From Chloranthus sessilifolius (Eukaryota; Streptophyta; Magnoliopsida; Chloranthales; Chloranthaceae), in NCBI GenBank assembly GCA_021018995.1, contig CM037588.1, positions 91,424,765 to 91,488,764 of the forward strand: 64,000 nt of DNA. Direction: 5' to 3'. How positions within the stretch are numbered: position 1 is the first letter of the stretch; the number at the start of each line of letters is the position of its first letter. Below the pieces are notes generated by a model. That model worked only from the letters and a program-made list of their open reading frames with translations, was not told where the DNA came from and ran no database searches. The position numbers and the translations under genes are program-made. Shown in pieces: positions 1 to 9,269 of this stretch.

Positions 1-830
1 GCTATCATCGCCCTTTGATATGTTGCCCCAACATTCTTTAATCCGAATGGCATGACCCAGTAGCAGAAAGTTCCCTAAGGAGTGATGAACGTTGTCTTTT
101 CTCGATCTGCCTCTACCATGTTGATCTGATTGTAATCAGAGAAGCTGTCCATGAATGAGAGCATCCTGTGTCTGACAGTATTATCGACCAAGATGTCGAT
201 GTGTGGTAAAGGGAAGTCATCCTTCAGGCTCACTTTATTCAGATTTTGGAAATCGATGCACATGCGAACCTTTCTATCCTTCTTTGGTACTGGGACGATG
301 TTGGCTAACCATTGTGGGTATTTAGAGACCATAAGAAATCTGGTATTGTACTGCTTGATGACCTCATCCTTTACTCTCAACATCCATTCTAATTAGAAAT
401 GCCTCAATTTCTGCTTGACAGACTTCGCATCAGGATATAGTGGAAGCTAATGCTCGACCAAATCAGTGTTCAAACCAGGCATGTCCTCGTATGACCATGT
501 GAAGACATCTTGTTATGACCGAAGGAAATCAATCATGCTTATTCATTCCTCGAGAGATAGCTACGTTCCGATCTTAGTGATTCTAGGAACCTCCTCTATG
601 CCCAGATTGACATCTTCAGTTTCTTCAATGATCAGGGTAGGGCCAAGCTCAAAATCGACATACCGTTCAAGGAGCTCATTGGGGGGACTCTTCGACTAAG
701 TCCTCGCCATCCAGATCAGTGACTCCTACTTCTTGTATTTCTACAGGAAAGAGTTTGATTTCACATTGGAAGGGTTTTTTAATTGAGGCATCCATTTCTT
801 TAGGAATTTTAAAAGACAATATTTTTGGAC
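1..830 (-). pseudogene. Tat-type Ty3/gypsy reverse transcriptase, 5' part (copy T1, runs off left edge)
   Basis: This is the N-terminal half of a reverse transcriptase, which copies the element's RNA into DNA. Read right to left, the pre-RT segment shows PGLNTDLVEH, followed by an open stretch at 383-75 with VRMCIDFQNLN, DDFPLPHIDILVDN and SFSDYNQI, the fingers and palm blocks of plant gypsy RT. A TAG replaces an expected tryptophan codon just before the GTFCYWVMPFG block, and the frame runs off the window before the catalytic YxDD box. Homologous RTs lie at 16860-17760 and 49500-50450 in the same orientation. It belongs to the same polyprotein as the protease at 1625-2172. Family assignment is firm; the copy is clearly dead. 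Confidence 0.9.
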
Positions 831-1380
831 TTTTTTACATTTTTTCTATTTTTTATGGTTTCCTTTTTCTTCAGAGATGGGCCCTTGGCAAGGCAAATCT
901 CTATACACACATGGTATTGCCCGCGAAGGGCTAATCTCTCTTTTATAGGTTATTTTTTTTGGGAAGTTGGTGCCCTATTTATGGCCATTTGACACTTCCA
1001 GAATGAGGGACATTGAAGCCCAGTTCCTCACCTGAGGTGTTACACCTTTACCTGGTCTTATGGAGTGAGCTGATTGAGCTGGCTTTTAAGGGTCAGCCTC
1101 CATCATATTTACCCTTGGTTCATCCGGGATTTGGTCCTCGAACGTTAGCATGAGCTTGGGGCGGCTTAGGACCTGTTGTTGTATGGGCGGGGGTACTTCC
1201 TCCTCGAAGAGTGACAAGGAGGCCAAGTCTATCTCAATTTTTTAGGGAATGATTTGAGGATTGGTTTGGTGGATAGCCACTGATTTATACGAGGTCAACT
1301 ATGTTGCCCCATTTTGGTCAATTTTGATTACCCCTGTGCTCAAGAATGTGCTTTGGATGTGAGGCCACGATCAAGGTTTA
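831..1380 (-). other. Decayed Tat pol linker between G-patch and RT
   Basis: No intact frame spans this stretch. Minus-strand translation gives acidic, proline-containing fragments such as LASLSLFEEEVPPP and DLDGEDLVEE, typical of the low-complexity spacer between protease and RT in Tat polyproteins. It is interrupted by several stops and frameshifts. Nothing on the plus strand looks coding. Confidence 0.5.
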
Positions 1381-1439
1381 TCTTCTAGGTGTATCCCCCT
1401 GAATTTGGCCACGGTAATGGTTTGAGCCTTCTCCTTAGC

Positions 1440-1580
1440 CTCCTGGACTTCTTCTTTGGTAGCCTTGTAGCCTAAGCTGAATTTGACTCCCTTGGCTTTA
1501 ATAAGGTCTCTTCTTCCTTGTAAGTGAAGACCCAACCCTTTGCATTTTTATAACCCAATTTTTGGAGTATTGCTACTGAC
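1440..1580 (-). pseudogene. G-patch-like motif downstream of protease (copy T1)
   Basis: Minus-strand translation shows LQKLGYKNAKG and, after a one-base frame change, GLGLHLQG and then VKFSLGYKAT. This glycine pattern, GY...GKGLG...LQG...GLGY, matches the G-patch found after the protease in many plant Tat polyproteins. G-patches bind nucleic acid and are also known after the protease in betaretroviruses. The frame break means this copy cannot make it as one piece. The assignment rests on the motif pattern alone. Confidence 0.6.
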
Positions 1581-1624
1581 GCGACCATTCCTCCTCCGGC
1601 TTTTGAAGTGACCTTTCTAATAGG

Positions 1625-2172
1625 CTATGGTGCCACTGTTGATACATCATACTGGAAGTAGTGGAGATCCGTGTCCTCAATTGTGTGTGGCAAGTCCAAC
1701 ACTTTAAGATTCTCGATGTTGTGCGTGACCTTTTCTCCTTCCTCCTGTCCTTCGCCCAAAATGGTAATGACCTTCTGATCTGATATGAACCTGAGTCTTA
1801 GATGCACGGTCGAATGTATTGTCCCAATTTTGTGTAACCACAGGCGCCCTAGCAATAAATTGAAGGTGGATTTGATTTCCATGACTTAGAATGGGATGGA
1901 CATGGTCATTGGCCCAATGGTGAGCTCAAGATCGACTTCTCCTACTATCTCCCTCCTTCTGTTATCAAATCATCTTGCACTTGTTCTGGGGGCCTTAATG
2001 TGGAGGGATCAACCTCTATCTTGGTTACAGTTCTTAAAGGGCACACTTTTAATGTCGATCCATTGTCTATCAACACTAATGGGATCACCAAGTCTCCTGC
2101 TTCTACTGTGATGTTGAGGGGTTTGGGATGATTATTTCCCTCATTTGGAAGATCAACGTCTGAAAATGACAT
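1625..2172 (-). pseudogene. Tat retropepsin-like aspartic protease (copy T1)
   Basis: The protease cuts the polyprotein into working parts. The upstream open piece (2172-1945) carries LNITVEAGDLVIPLVLIDNGST, with the catalytic site as D-N-G-S in place of the usual D-[ST]-G, a variant I associate with plant Tat polyproteins. The downstream piece (1882-1625) carries NLLLGRLWLHKIG and later VITILGEG, the flap and C-terminal blocks. The two pieces are in different frames with stops between them. The N-terminus reads ERDPEKARTNTM and matches ERNPEKRAPTNM at 19900 in copy T2, so this copy goes straight from the polyprotein start into protease with no gag between. RT follows on the same strand. Confidence 0.8.
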
Positions 2173-2315
2173 GGTGTTGGTACGCGCTTTTTCTGGGTCC
2201 CTTTCGGTCCCCTAAAAGAGTGGCCCAATTCGATCCGAGTGAACTCTGACAAAGGCGGTATTTTTAGAGATAATTAAATACTTAAAATGAATAGGTGAAT
2301 CCTAGGAAAATACCT

Positions 2316-2333
2316 GGTTTGTTGCGATCGCCA
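2316..2333 (-). other. Possible primer binding site of Tat element
   Basis: On the minus strand the block end reads ...ATATCTGCA, then TC, then TGGCGATCGCAACAAACC. A CA end followed two bases later by TGG is what an LTR/primer-site junction looks like. T2 has the equivalent TTGGTAATCGCAAATCACC near 20036. Only the first six bases (TGGCGA) resemble the primer sites I know for Tat elements, and I cannot name the tRNA. Confidence 0.3.
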
Positions 2334-2959
2334 GATGCAGATATTTATCGACGCTACAACACGTCATTGATCACGCCTTTCGGGGTGGGGATATGGGTTG
2401 TTCTCTTTACTGAATCATCGACCGGCCGATGTCAACAGCACTGGGTGGCCTAGAAGTTAAGCTAGTTTTCCTAAGTCTCTTCTAACTATTTTACCTTTCC
2501 TACTCTTGCTATGATTTTCGGCTGCTTTATTTACTCGATATTATCAGGGCTCCAGTTAATTTTAATCCTATTAGGGGTTTAATTAATCGGGGAATCCTAA
2601 TATAACTAAGTCTCCTTATCTAACTAGAAGTCTAATTAATGTCCTAAAAATCAAAATCTAATTATATCATAAACTAATTAGGGTTCTAACTAATTTCTTA
2701 TTCTTGCTAGAAATACCAATCTTTCTAATTTTTCTAAAACTATAATTAAATAAGATATGCTAATTATGCTAAGTAAATTAGTTCTATCAAAATTCTAATT
2801 ATTCAAAGTTTCCTAATTCTATCAGAATTCTAAAAAAAAGGGTTTGGGCCCACTATGCTAAGGAGTATCGACCTCGTTCTCGAGTACCCTCCGTAAGCTC
2901 CCTTGAGCAAATCGGGTGGCTAGGGATTATTTTAGTAATAATATGGATTGAAAAATTGA

Positions 2960-3275
2960 TTCTTATTCTGAAATTAAGAATTTATAGATTGAAGACTGAA
3001 ATTTTTAAAGATTATGAATTAAGATTAAAGACCTAAGGGCTGGTTCTATAAACAAAGAACTAGAACCAGAGAAATAAGAATTAAATTGAAAAAGTAGGAA
3101 CTAGTTCTAGAAACTAAGAACTAGAACCAGGAAAAAAGGTAAAAATTAAAGACTAAAAAGACTTAAAATCTAAGATCTAGAATGAAAAGCTTAAGAACCT
3201 AAAGTCTAGGACCAATTATTTAGAACTAAGAACTAGAACTAAGAACTAAGAACTAGAAGAATTTAAAACTAGAAG
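2960..3275. repeat. A-rich short repeat cluster (AAGAACTAGAACC)
   Basis: The motif AACTAAGAACTAGAACC recurs with small changes at about 3056, 3110, 3230 and 3245 in an A-rich stretch. Block 2 has the same kind of sequence at 21080-21400 (GAACCGAGAACTAGAATTGG). It lies downstream of the minus TATA box, in the R-U5 part of the presumed LTR. No coding potential is seen. Confidence 0.55.
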
Positions 3276-3399
3276 AAAAGTATACCTGAGGCTAGGGCCG
3301 TAGAGAGGAGTCTCGAAATCCTAAGCTTGAAAGCGGGGAACTCAAAAATTTGATTGCTAACTGCGTTGTGATGTGCTTTTGGGACGAGGTGGTGGGTCC

Positions 3400-3407
3400 T
3401 ATTTATA
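3400..3407 (-). promoter_or_regulatory. Minus-strand TATA box, Tat LTR promoter (block 1)
   Basis: The minus strand reads CTATAAATAGGACCC. It lies about 1.06 kb before the block end at 2336, a sensible R-U5 length, and points towards T1 pol. Block 2 has TTATAAAAGC at the matching place (21625-21632). The GCGC hairpin array lies immediately upstream on the same strand. Confidence 0.55.
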
Positions 3408-3419
3408 GTATTTGGCCAA

Positions 3420-3960
3420 TTGCGCGCTCAATTGGTCAGTGAAATTCAATTATGCAACGTTTGGGTGCACTCAATTAAATTATGCGCCCAATCACTTTAA
3501 GTCGGTGACCGACTCAGTGAGTGACCGACTGACTGGCTCAGTCGGGTGTCCCAGTCCTAGTCTAATTAGACTGATTACGCACTCTTTTTAGTGCGCCCAA
3601 TCCAATTAAACATGATGCCAACTACGTTTAATAGGGGAGTTTTGGCAATCTAGGGAGTTAGAGACCAGGTTTGCTTGGGAATCGATTACCCGCATGTGCT
3701 CGGACGCATAAATAGATTGCGTGCTCTAGGTAGGGTGTGCAATCAAGTCTCGAGGCAGTTTCTAAAAGGGTAGAAGACTAGTTCAAAAGGGACTAATTGC
3801 GCGCTTCTGGTGGAGCGTGCAATATGATTACGCGCGCCTGGTAGGGCGCATAATCAAGACCTAAGGCGGTCCTCAAGAAGTGTATGCCTGGTTTATGAGG
3901 GACCAATTGTGCGCCAGTCGTGGGGCATGTAATCGAGTTATGCACACTATACAGGACGCA
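3420..3960. repeat. GCGC hairpin array, upstream of minus TATA (block 1)
   Basis: Imperfect inverted repeats of about 30 bases follow one another. Clear examples are 3795-3823 (AATTGCGCGC...GCGTGCAAT) and 3826-3855 (GATTACGCGC...GCGCATAATC), each a stem of 8-10 bp around a loop of about 10. Others lie near 3420, 3565 and 3905. A separate palindromic GTCGGTGACCGAC cluster sits at 3502-3545. Matching arrays occur at 6235-6700, 8730-9090, 21640-22070, 24470-24900 and 27440-27795. Confidence 0.7.
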
Positions 3961-4167
3961 TAATTTGGGATTTTCCTATGTTTGAGCCAAGCCCGAGCCA
4001 CAGAGTTATTATTTCAGCTTGGGTCTCAACCATATACTCTTGTTTCAGTGCATGGTCCCCGTATAGGGTTTTAAAGTCTTCAAAGAAGGTTAGTCCTTTT
4101 TTGGAGATCGTGAGCAAGGTCAAAGGTCGACCAAACAAATTTGTATATTCCGAGAGGGCAAAATGGG

Positions 4168-4234
4168 GGTGTTTACAGATGCCCCTCTTCCGCTCGTTCT
4201 TACAGAGTACGAATGCATCGAAGAAGTAGATACC
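4168..4234. repeat. Conserved 67-base hairpin (block 1 copy)
   Basis: The outer arms are GGTGTTTAC and GTAGATACC. The block 2 copy (22291-22357) pairs better: GGTGTCTAC with GTAGACACC over 9 bp, then CTTCGGCGCG with CGCGTCGAAG at 9 of 10. The mismatches here are mostly C-to-T type changes. It lies upstream of the minus TATA in the presumed U3. Confidence 0.6.
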
Positions 4235-4375
4235 CATCATCCGAGGGACCTTCTCATTTTCTTGGGAAATTACAAATGTGAATCGGGGAGCTGACATGAA
4301 GTGCTTGGCTCTCTTATCTATAAATGCAAGCTAACATGGAGCATTCGGGGGCCCAGTAGTAGCTATCAAAAGGCA

Positions 4376-4580
4376 TATTCTATGTCGTGGATGCGAGTGA
4401 AATCCCGTTGCATATCATGACCTGCTGCTAGTAGGAGTCAACGGGGGAAAAGAGGCATAACCTAATCCGTGGGTGCAAGGGGCATCCCGCCGCATATCGC
4501 GACTTGCTGCAAGGGGCAGTCAAATGATAGGAGAGTCGATATCTTAATCTGTAGGTGTAAGGGGCAATCAAATAGAGGGA
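4376..4580. repeat. Short tandem repeat, about 80-bp unit, 2.5 copies
   Basis: Units share GTGGGTGCAAGGGGCATCCC, GCATATCGCGACTTGCTGC and GGGGCAGTCAA. The first starts near 4376, the second near 4456 and a shortened third near 4541. Block 2 has only one partial copy near 22500, so the expansion is private to block 1. Confidence 0.55.
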
Positions 4581-5217
4581 TATACAACACAATCTAGGTT
4601 CCAGGGGGCATCATAGGAATGTTCAGAGATAAGGTCTAGATACCGATTATAAGATGAAATATAATAGCGAAGGCTTTCCCAAGTCAGGTCAGATCAGGAG
4701 CGTCATTGCTCACGCTAATGGTGCGTTAGGCGTCCTTTTCTAGTAGACATTTATGATTTCTCAGAGTTGAGTAGATTTAGTGTTCAGTTTCCTAGGGGAA
4801 TGAACAGATTGGAGAGGTGAGAGGTGAAGGGTGATAGATAAAGGGTTTATTTATTATTACTTATTATTTTTTTTTGTTTGAAAATTTGAGAATTTAACTT
4901 AAGATGAATTCGGTTGTAGATCTTCAAAAAGCGTTGCTTCTGAGATATCGCTGAGCAGATCCATCGGTACAGGATTTGTGGACCCGACCGTTTATGTGGA
5001 TGTCAAAACGAAACTCGGTATGCCGGATGCTCCGTCTAACCTTCTTGTGAATACTGATGATTGCCTCTTATTGGAGGACTACAGTGATTCACGGATAGAG
5101 AAAGACAGGTTTTGAAAATATTTGATTTAATATTATTCAACTATATATTATAGAAATATCGAGTATAAAGGGGGTGATAATACTTACCTGATTTATTACC
5201 TGCTGGGGCTTTTGTAT

Positions 5218-6188
5218 GCGATGGGACTCGCTGGTTGTCATAGTGGTGTCGCAATGGGACAAAAGAGGGTTTCCTCTCTATACTTCTGGTGCAGCGGGAC
5301 CTGATGGTCACCAATGTGGTAGGATGTCTTGGGGAGGTGAGGTTCGTGATGGGACATGGTGGTCCTCCCTGATGGTCATGTGCTACAGTGAGTCCCGCAG
5401 GTTGTAGGTGTGATGGGACATGAGGGGGACTCTGATAAGATGTTTACGCTGGAATGATGGGTGCGATGGGATGGTGGGCCGTGATATTTGACGGGTGCGA
5501 TGGGACGGTGGGAGGTCTATCCTCTCTTCTAATTTCTGTAATGGTAGGGGCTTGCTAATTATTGCGATGAGACATTGATTGAGCCCCTCCCTTCATTTTT
5601 TATGTGGAGTTATATGATGGGGTTTCAAGTAGGTGTAAATGGCGATGGAAACCAGGTGGTGTTCTCTTTTGGTTGCGTATCATGGTAGTCTATGGCTGTA
5701 CATTTTAGGTGGTAATGTCACGAAGGGATGGCTTGATAAGGTTATGTTACAATTGCATCGCGTTGGGACATGCTTGTGAGTGTGCGATCGAGTCTGGTCT
5801 GATGACCCCTTAGTTGCTTCAATGTCGTGATGGGACAATGATGGTGTTTCTTTCTTTGGCAGATCTTGGTTATGTAATGGTTGGAGTCAGTTTGAATGGT
5901 GTCGGGATTGCTACAGGATTTGACTTTGGTCTTGGTGGTGTGATAGGATTTTTGGGAGACTCATTCTTAACTCTTTGCGATGGAACATTGGTCAACCCTT
6001 CTTTGGTCGCGTGGCGTGTTGGGTCACGTGGTGAAGTTTTAGCATCACGGTGGGACATAGCTGACTTGTACTAAAGTCATTCCGCGGTGGGACGTAGGTG
6101 TGGTCAATGGCTCTCTCTCTCGCTAAACGGTCTGTCAGGTTATGCGATGGGACGGAAGAGAAAGAGGGGTTCTGATTGAGATGGGACA
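5218..6188. repeat. Array of the 11-base motif GCGATGGGACA (block 1)
   Basis: The motif, allowing one or two changes, starts at 5218, 5251, 5291, 5346, 5410, 5463, 5497, 5564, 5760, 5827, 5977, 6048, 6084, 6144 and 6178: about fifteen copies in under 1 kb, all in one orientation. Spacing is irregular (about 30 to 200 bp) and the DNA between copies is not repeated. Block 2 has a matching array at 23484-24395. Changes at the first positions are often CG to TG or CA, as expected from methylated CpG decay. Confidence 0.75.
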
Positions 6189-6234
6189 AAAGGGTGTGAC
6201 GGTGTGCATTCTATTTGAAATGTGGTCGTAGCTG

Positions 6235-6700
6235 AGTATTGTGCATATGTTACTAGGCGTTTAACTAAATTATGTGCTAGGGAGAGTGTGCGTGATTATC
6301 TTGATGAAGCACCGATGTAATCACGTTCAATCCAATTGTGCGCAAAAGAAGTAACTCGCAATCGAAGTGTCACCAGGTCGGTAAAGCAGAGATGTTCGGG
6401 CATCGATTCGGATTACGTGCGTGAGGTTCAGTGTTTAATCCAATTATGTGCTAGGGTCAGTGTGCACAATCGGAGCGTCGCTAGGTCACTATGCGGGTGT
6501 CCCTTCAGATTTCGTGCGGTACCATAAGCGCACGATTTCATTGTGCGCGGGGTTAGTTACGCGCGATTTATTTGTCGGGACTTCTGTACGGGCGGAAGTT
6601 CAATTACACACCCCTGGGTATGCGGGTGATTATGGCTATGCGCTTATGTATGAGCGTATAATTGAATTGGGCGTTCCGTTTCGGGCGCTTAATTAGGCGG
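6235..6700. repeat. GCGC hairpin array upstream of plus TATA (block 1)
   Basis: Repeated units such as CAATTGTGCGCAAAAG, CAATTATGTGCTAGGGTCAG and TGTGCGCGGGGTTAGTTACG are of the same kind as the array at 3420-3960. The array ends about 5 bases before the plus TATA box at 6706. Confidence 0.6.
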
Positions 6701-6705
6701 GTTAC

Positions 6706-6714
6706 TATATATAT
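6706..6714 (+). promoter_or_regulatory. Plus-strand TATA box, antisense module 1 (block 1)
   Basis: ACTATATATATCC follows the hairpin array directly. The following pyrimidine-rich leader (TTCTTCATTCATTCATG) matches CTTCATTCACTTTTCATTC after the block 2 TATA at 24909. It would drive transcription away from T1 pol, towards the PMD gene. Confidence 0.5.
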
Positions 6715-6734
6715 CCAAGTTTCTTTTATTTTTC

Positions 6735-7175
6735 TTCATTCATTCATGTTTTTCTCTAATTCCGCATTTTAGTGATAACTTGTAATTTAACCATCAAATT
6801 TTAATGTCATTTCTTTCATTGTTCGTGGTTTCATGTGATCTTCAGCCTAAAGGGGCTTTTGATGGTGGTGTGACTTTGAGAATGGGCGGTATTAGGAAGG
6901 AGGAGATTGGCCTTCACATAGTTCCCTTTTAGGGAGTAGTGGTGAAGGCAGCGTTGAGGAGGCGGCGGTGGAGGAGGTTAAAATGGTAGAAGGGAAGAGG
7001 TGTTATAAGTGGAGGGTTGTGTTCCCCAACCAATCCTCCATCTCGCCTTCTAAACCCTCTAATTGAATGCTCCGAGCTCAGGCTTTGGGCTTAGTTTTCG
7101 TTTTGGGTTGTAAATTAGATTTTTTGGTTTTCGTTTTGGATTGTATATTCAAGAGATATGCCTCCAGTGACTTTT
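6735..7175 (+). pseudogene. Gene relic 1, upstream antisense module (block 1)
   Basis: This follows the plus TATA and ends at the shared 3' motif (7155-7170). It is conserved in block 2 (24950-25450), with matching stretches GAATGGGCGGTATT, GGAGCAGTGAAGGCAG and GTTTTCGTTTTGGGTTGTA. Its leader resembles the leader of PMD gene B (CGTGTTTTAGCGATATTGAGTGAT against CGTGTTTTCGTGATATCCTGTGAT, each aligned from the two copies). There is no long open frame and no recognisable protein. I read it as the two ends of a duplicated antisense gene with the middle lost. Confidence 0.4.
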
Positions 7176-7839
7176 GTAAGTTAAATCTGTTATATGAAAA
7201 AAAAGATGTTTATCGTATTTACTGTATTTCTTATTTTTATTTATTTAGACTAAGCTTTATGATTTAAATTTTTGAGATTGAGGAGCTTTAATTTTTGTTA
7301 TGATGAGAGGATGAGTCCCATGTTTAAGGTATTTTGTTTTGGGTCTTATGCTTGATTCAACATGACAATTGTGTGAATTTAAGGTTTAATTTAAAAGGTC
7401 CTATATGGATGTCAAGTGCCTTAATCCTATTGGTGTATCTATTTTGTGGTGGATTTGTGTTTCTTAGAAGGATAAGTGTTGTGTGATTATTAGTTTATCT
7501 AAACTTGTCATGGATTGGTGTTTCTAAAGAGGGTATGTATCTAGTTTAGATTTAATTAGATAGAGAAGGCTTATGAGTGTGATATTTCTCATTTTGTGGT
7601 TTAAGGAGTGTAAGTTATAAATATGGGCTAAGGGATAGGGTTTTATTTTGAGCCTGATTTCAAATTGGGGAAAGGTTTAGTGCATTTTTTTTTTAAGTTA
7701 GGGCATTTTTTTTATTATCTTACTAGAAATCTGGGGCAGTTTTAGTTTATTATTTTATTAATGTATTTTCTTCCTTTTTATTTTTGTATCTCGAGTGTTA
7801 AAACCTAAAGGGCTTGTAATTTGTTTTTGTTTATCATTG

Positions 7840-8360
7840 AGAATGAACGGTATTGGGAATACGGTGTGGCACTAGGGCCGATGATGTTAATCTGACTTAA
7901 AGTGCTAACCCATTGGGGGAAGAAATGGAAGAGTCAAAGGAGGGGGAAAAGAAACCGAAGGAAGGAGTTGTGCTAGAGTTTTTGTGATTGACGCCAATTG
8001 CTCATTGGTAGGCTCTGTAGATTATTTTCTAGTTGGCATCCCTTTGGGGGTTTCCAAGATTGGCCTTCCATAGGTGTATCCGTCAGATCCTGGGTGGCTT
8101 TTTGTGAGCCACTCTTCTTTTTTGCTAACTTGGGAGAGGAAGATGAGATTCTTGTTAGAATTCATTCAGGGTGGGCTTCCTCTCCAGACTTTCTATTATC
8201 TCCCCCTATCTTGGGCATTTCTCTTAGGGATACCTCTTCTAAGTATTTATGGGCTCGGGTGTTTTTTGAGTGTTTGTCCTGAATCAAAATTCATCTCTCG
8301 CTTCGAGATTGTAATTATTTTTTGTAAATTCAAAAGGTATGCCCTTGGTGCAATTTGTAA
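7840..8360 (+). pseudogene. Gene relic 2, upstream antisense module (block 1)
   Basis: This is conserved with 26475-26960 in block 2: both open with GAATGAACGGTATTGGGAAT-like sequence, share CATTGGGGGAAGAAATGGAAGA-like and CTGGGTGGCTTTTTGTGAGC-like stretches, and end at the shared 3' motif (8336-8352). Short frames at 7998-8282 and 8074-8388 exist but do not align as proteins between the blocks. The segment looks like a broken 3' part of an antisense gene. Confidence 0.35.
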
Positions 8361-8729
8361 CAACTTTTTCATATTTATGATCATGTGAAATTTTAATCAT
8401 TGTCAATTCGGTTTAGTTAATTTTAGTTAGGTTTTATTATTATTATTAATTTTTATCCGATGCGTTCCTATTTAATCGGGGGGTTAAATCGTGTGTATTT
8501 TTAGTTTGGTTTGGGTCTTGATTTGCCATAGGCTTTGGACAGGTTTCAATGGTTTTAGGTGTTTTAAGTGTGGGTGTACAGGTGAATTCCTAGTTTTGAG
8601 GGTGTAGGTGCCTAACTCAGGGTGTGCGTGTGAAATATGGGTTGTATGTGGTGTTTAGGGTTTGTCGCTAAGTCTGAGCTCTCATCCTTGGTTGCTGATG
8701 GTTGGCACAATTTTTTTTGTTCAACTTGG

Positions 8730-9090
8730 GCAATTGTGCACTAGGTCCAGGGCGCTTAATACGATTGCGCGCCTAGTTAGGTCCGTGGGAATGATAGACC
8801 CAGGGGCAATTACACGCTTGGTTCAATGCGTGCAATAATCTTGCGCGCTTGGAGAAGGTCACGTGATTTGAACATCTCCCGGTCAGTGTACAGGCAACAC
8901 TTGAGTTTGGTGCCTGGTTCAGGGCATATAATCCTATTCCTCATTCTATTCAGAACACGCGACCGGTGTGTGAGTAGGCGACTATTTGATTATGCGCTTG
9001 TTTAGTGGTGCGTGTTTTAGGTTGTGTGTTGTGGGTATCGCGCACGATTCAATTGTGCGCCTAAGGTCAGGCACGCGATTAAACCACGCC
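8730..9090. repeat. GCGC hairpin array upstream of PMD gene A
   Basis: Units such as GATTGCGCGCCTAGTTAGG, CAATTACACGCTTGG, CAATTGTGCGCCTAAGGTC and GGCACGCGATTAAACC continue up to a decayed TATA (TATGTAAG, 9092-9099). The matching array for gene B is at 27440-27795, where the TATA is intact. Confidence 0.6.
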
Positions 9091-9091
9091 C

Positions 9092-9099
9092 TATGTAAG
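9092..9099 (+). promoter_or_regulatory. Decayed TATA box of PMD gene A
   Basis: CCCTATGTAAGGTC lies 178 bases before the proposed ATG at 9270. Gene B has TATAAATT at 27806, 177 bases before its ATG, so position is conserved. Module 1 of block 2 keeps TATATAAG. Confidence 0.4.
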
Positions 9100-9269
9100 G
9101 TCGAGGTTTGCATTTCAAACCCGTGCTTCTTGAATCCTTTGCAATTTATGTGCTCTCTTACCTCCTTGCTCCCCGAATTTCATGTTTTCGAGATTTCTTG
9201 CAATCCATCCGTCCGTTTCGAATGTCGTTTCTTGCGCTCTCTTTAGTTTTTCGAGCTCTTCGATTTGAA

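Larger units (their letters stand above)
2336..9091 (-). repeat. LTR-like inter-element block 1 (between T1 pol and PMD gene A)
   Basis: This 6.8-kb block lies between the 5' end of the T1 polyprotein and the 5' end of the PMD gene of the next unit. It is homologous along its length to 20043-27805: the shared order is the end ATATTTATCGACGCT, a segment beginning near CGAGTACCCTCCGTAAGCTC, a minus TATA box, a GCGC hairpin array, a 67-base hairpin, a GCGATGGGAC array, a second GCGC hairpin array, a plus TATA box, two gene relics and a third hairpin array. One block per period suggests an LTR shared by neighbouring tandem units, with antisense-gene upstream sequence included. The right LTR boundary cannot be fixed here. 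ORFs inside are not conserved between the blocks. Confidence 0.6.

Noticed and set aside
5814..6074. Open frame translating to a hydrophobic protein
   Set aside because: It lies in the GCGATGGGAC array and has no counterpart protein in block 2; the base pattern is explained by the motif array.
7998..8388. Two overlapping plus-strand frames as a small gene
   Set aside because: DNA similarity to block 2 is clear but the translations do not align, so they are not conserved proteins.
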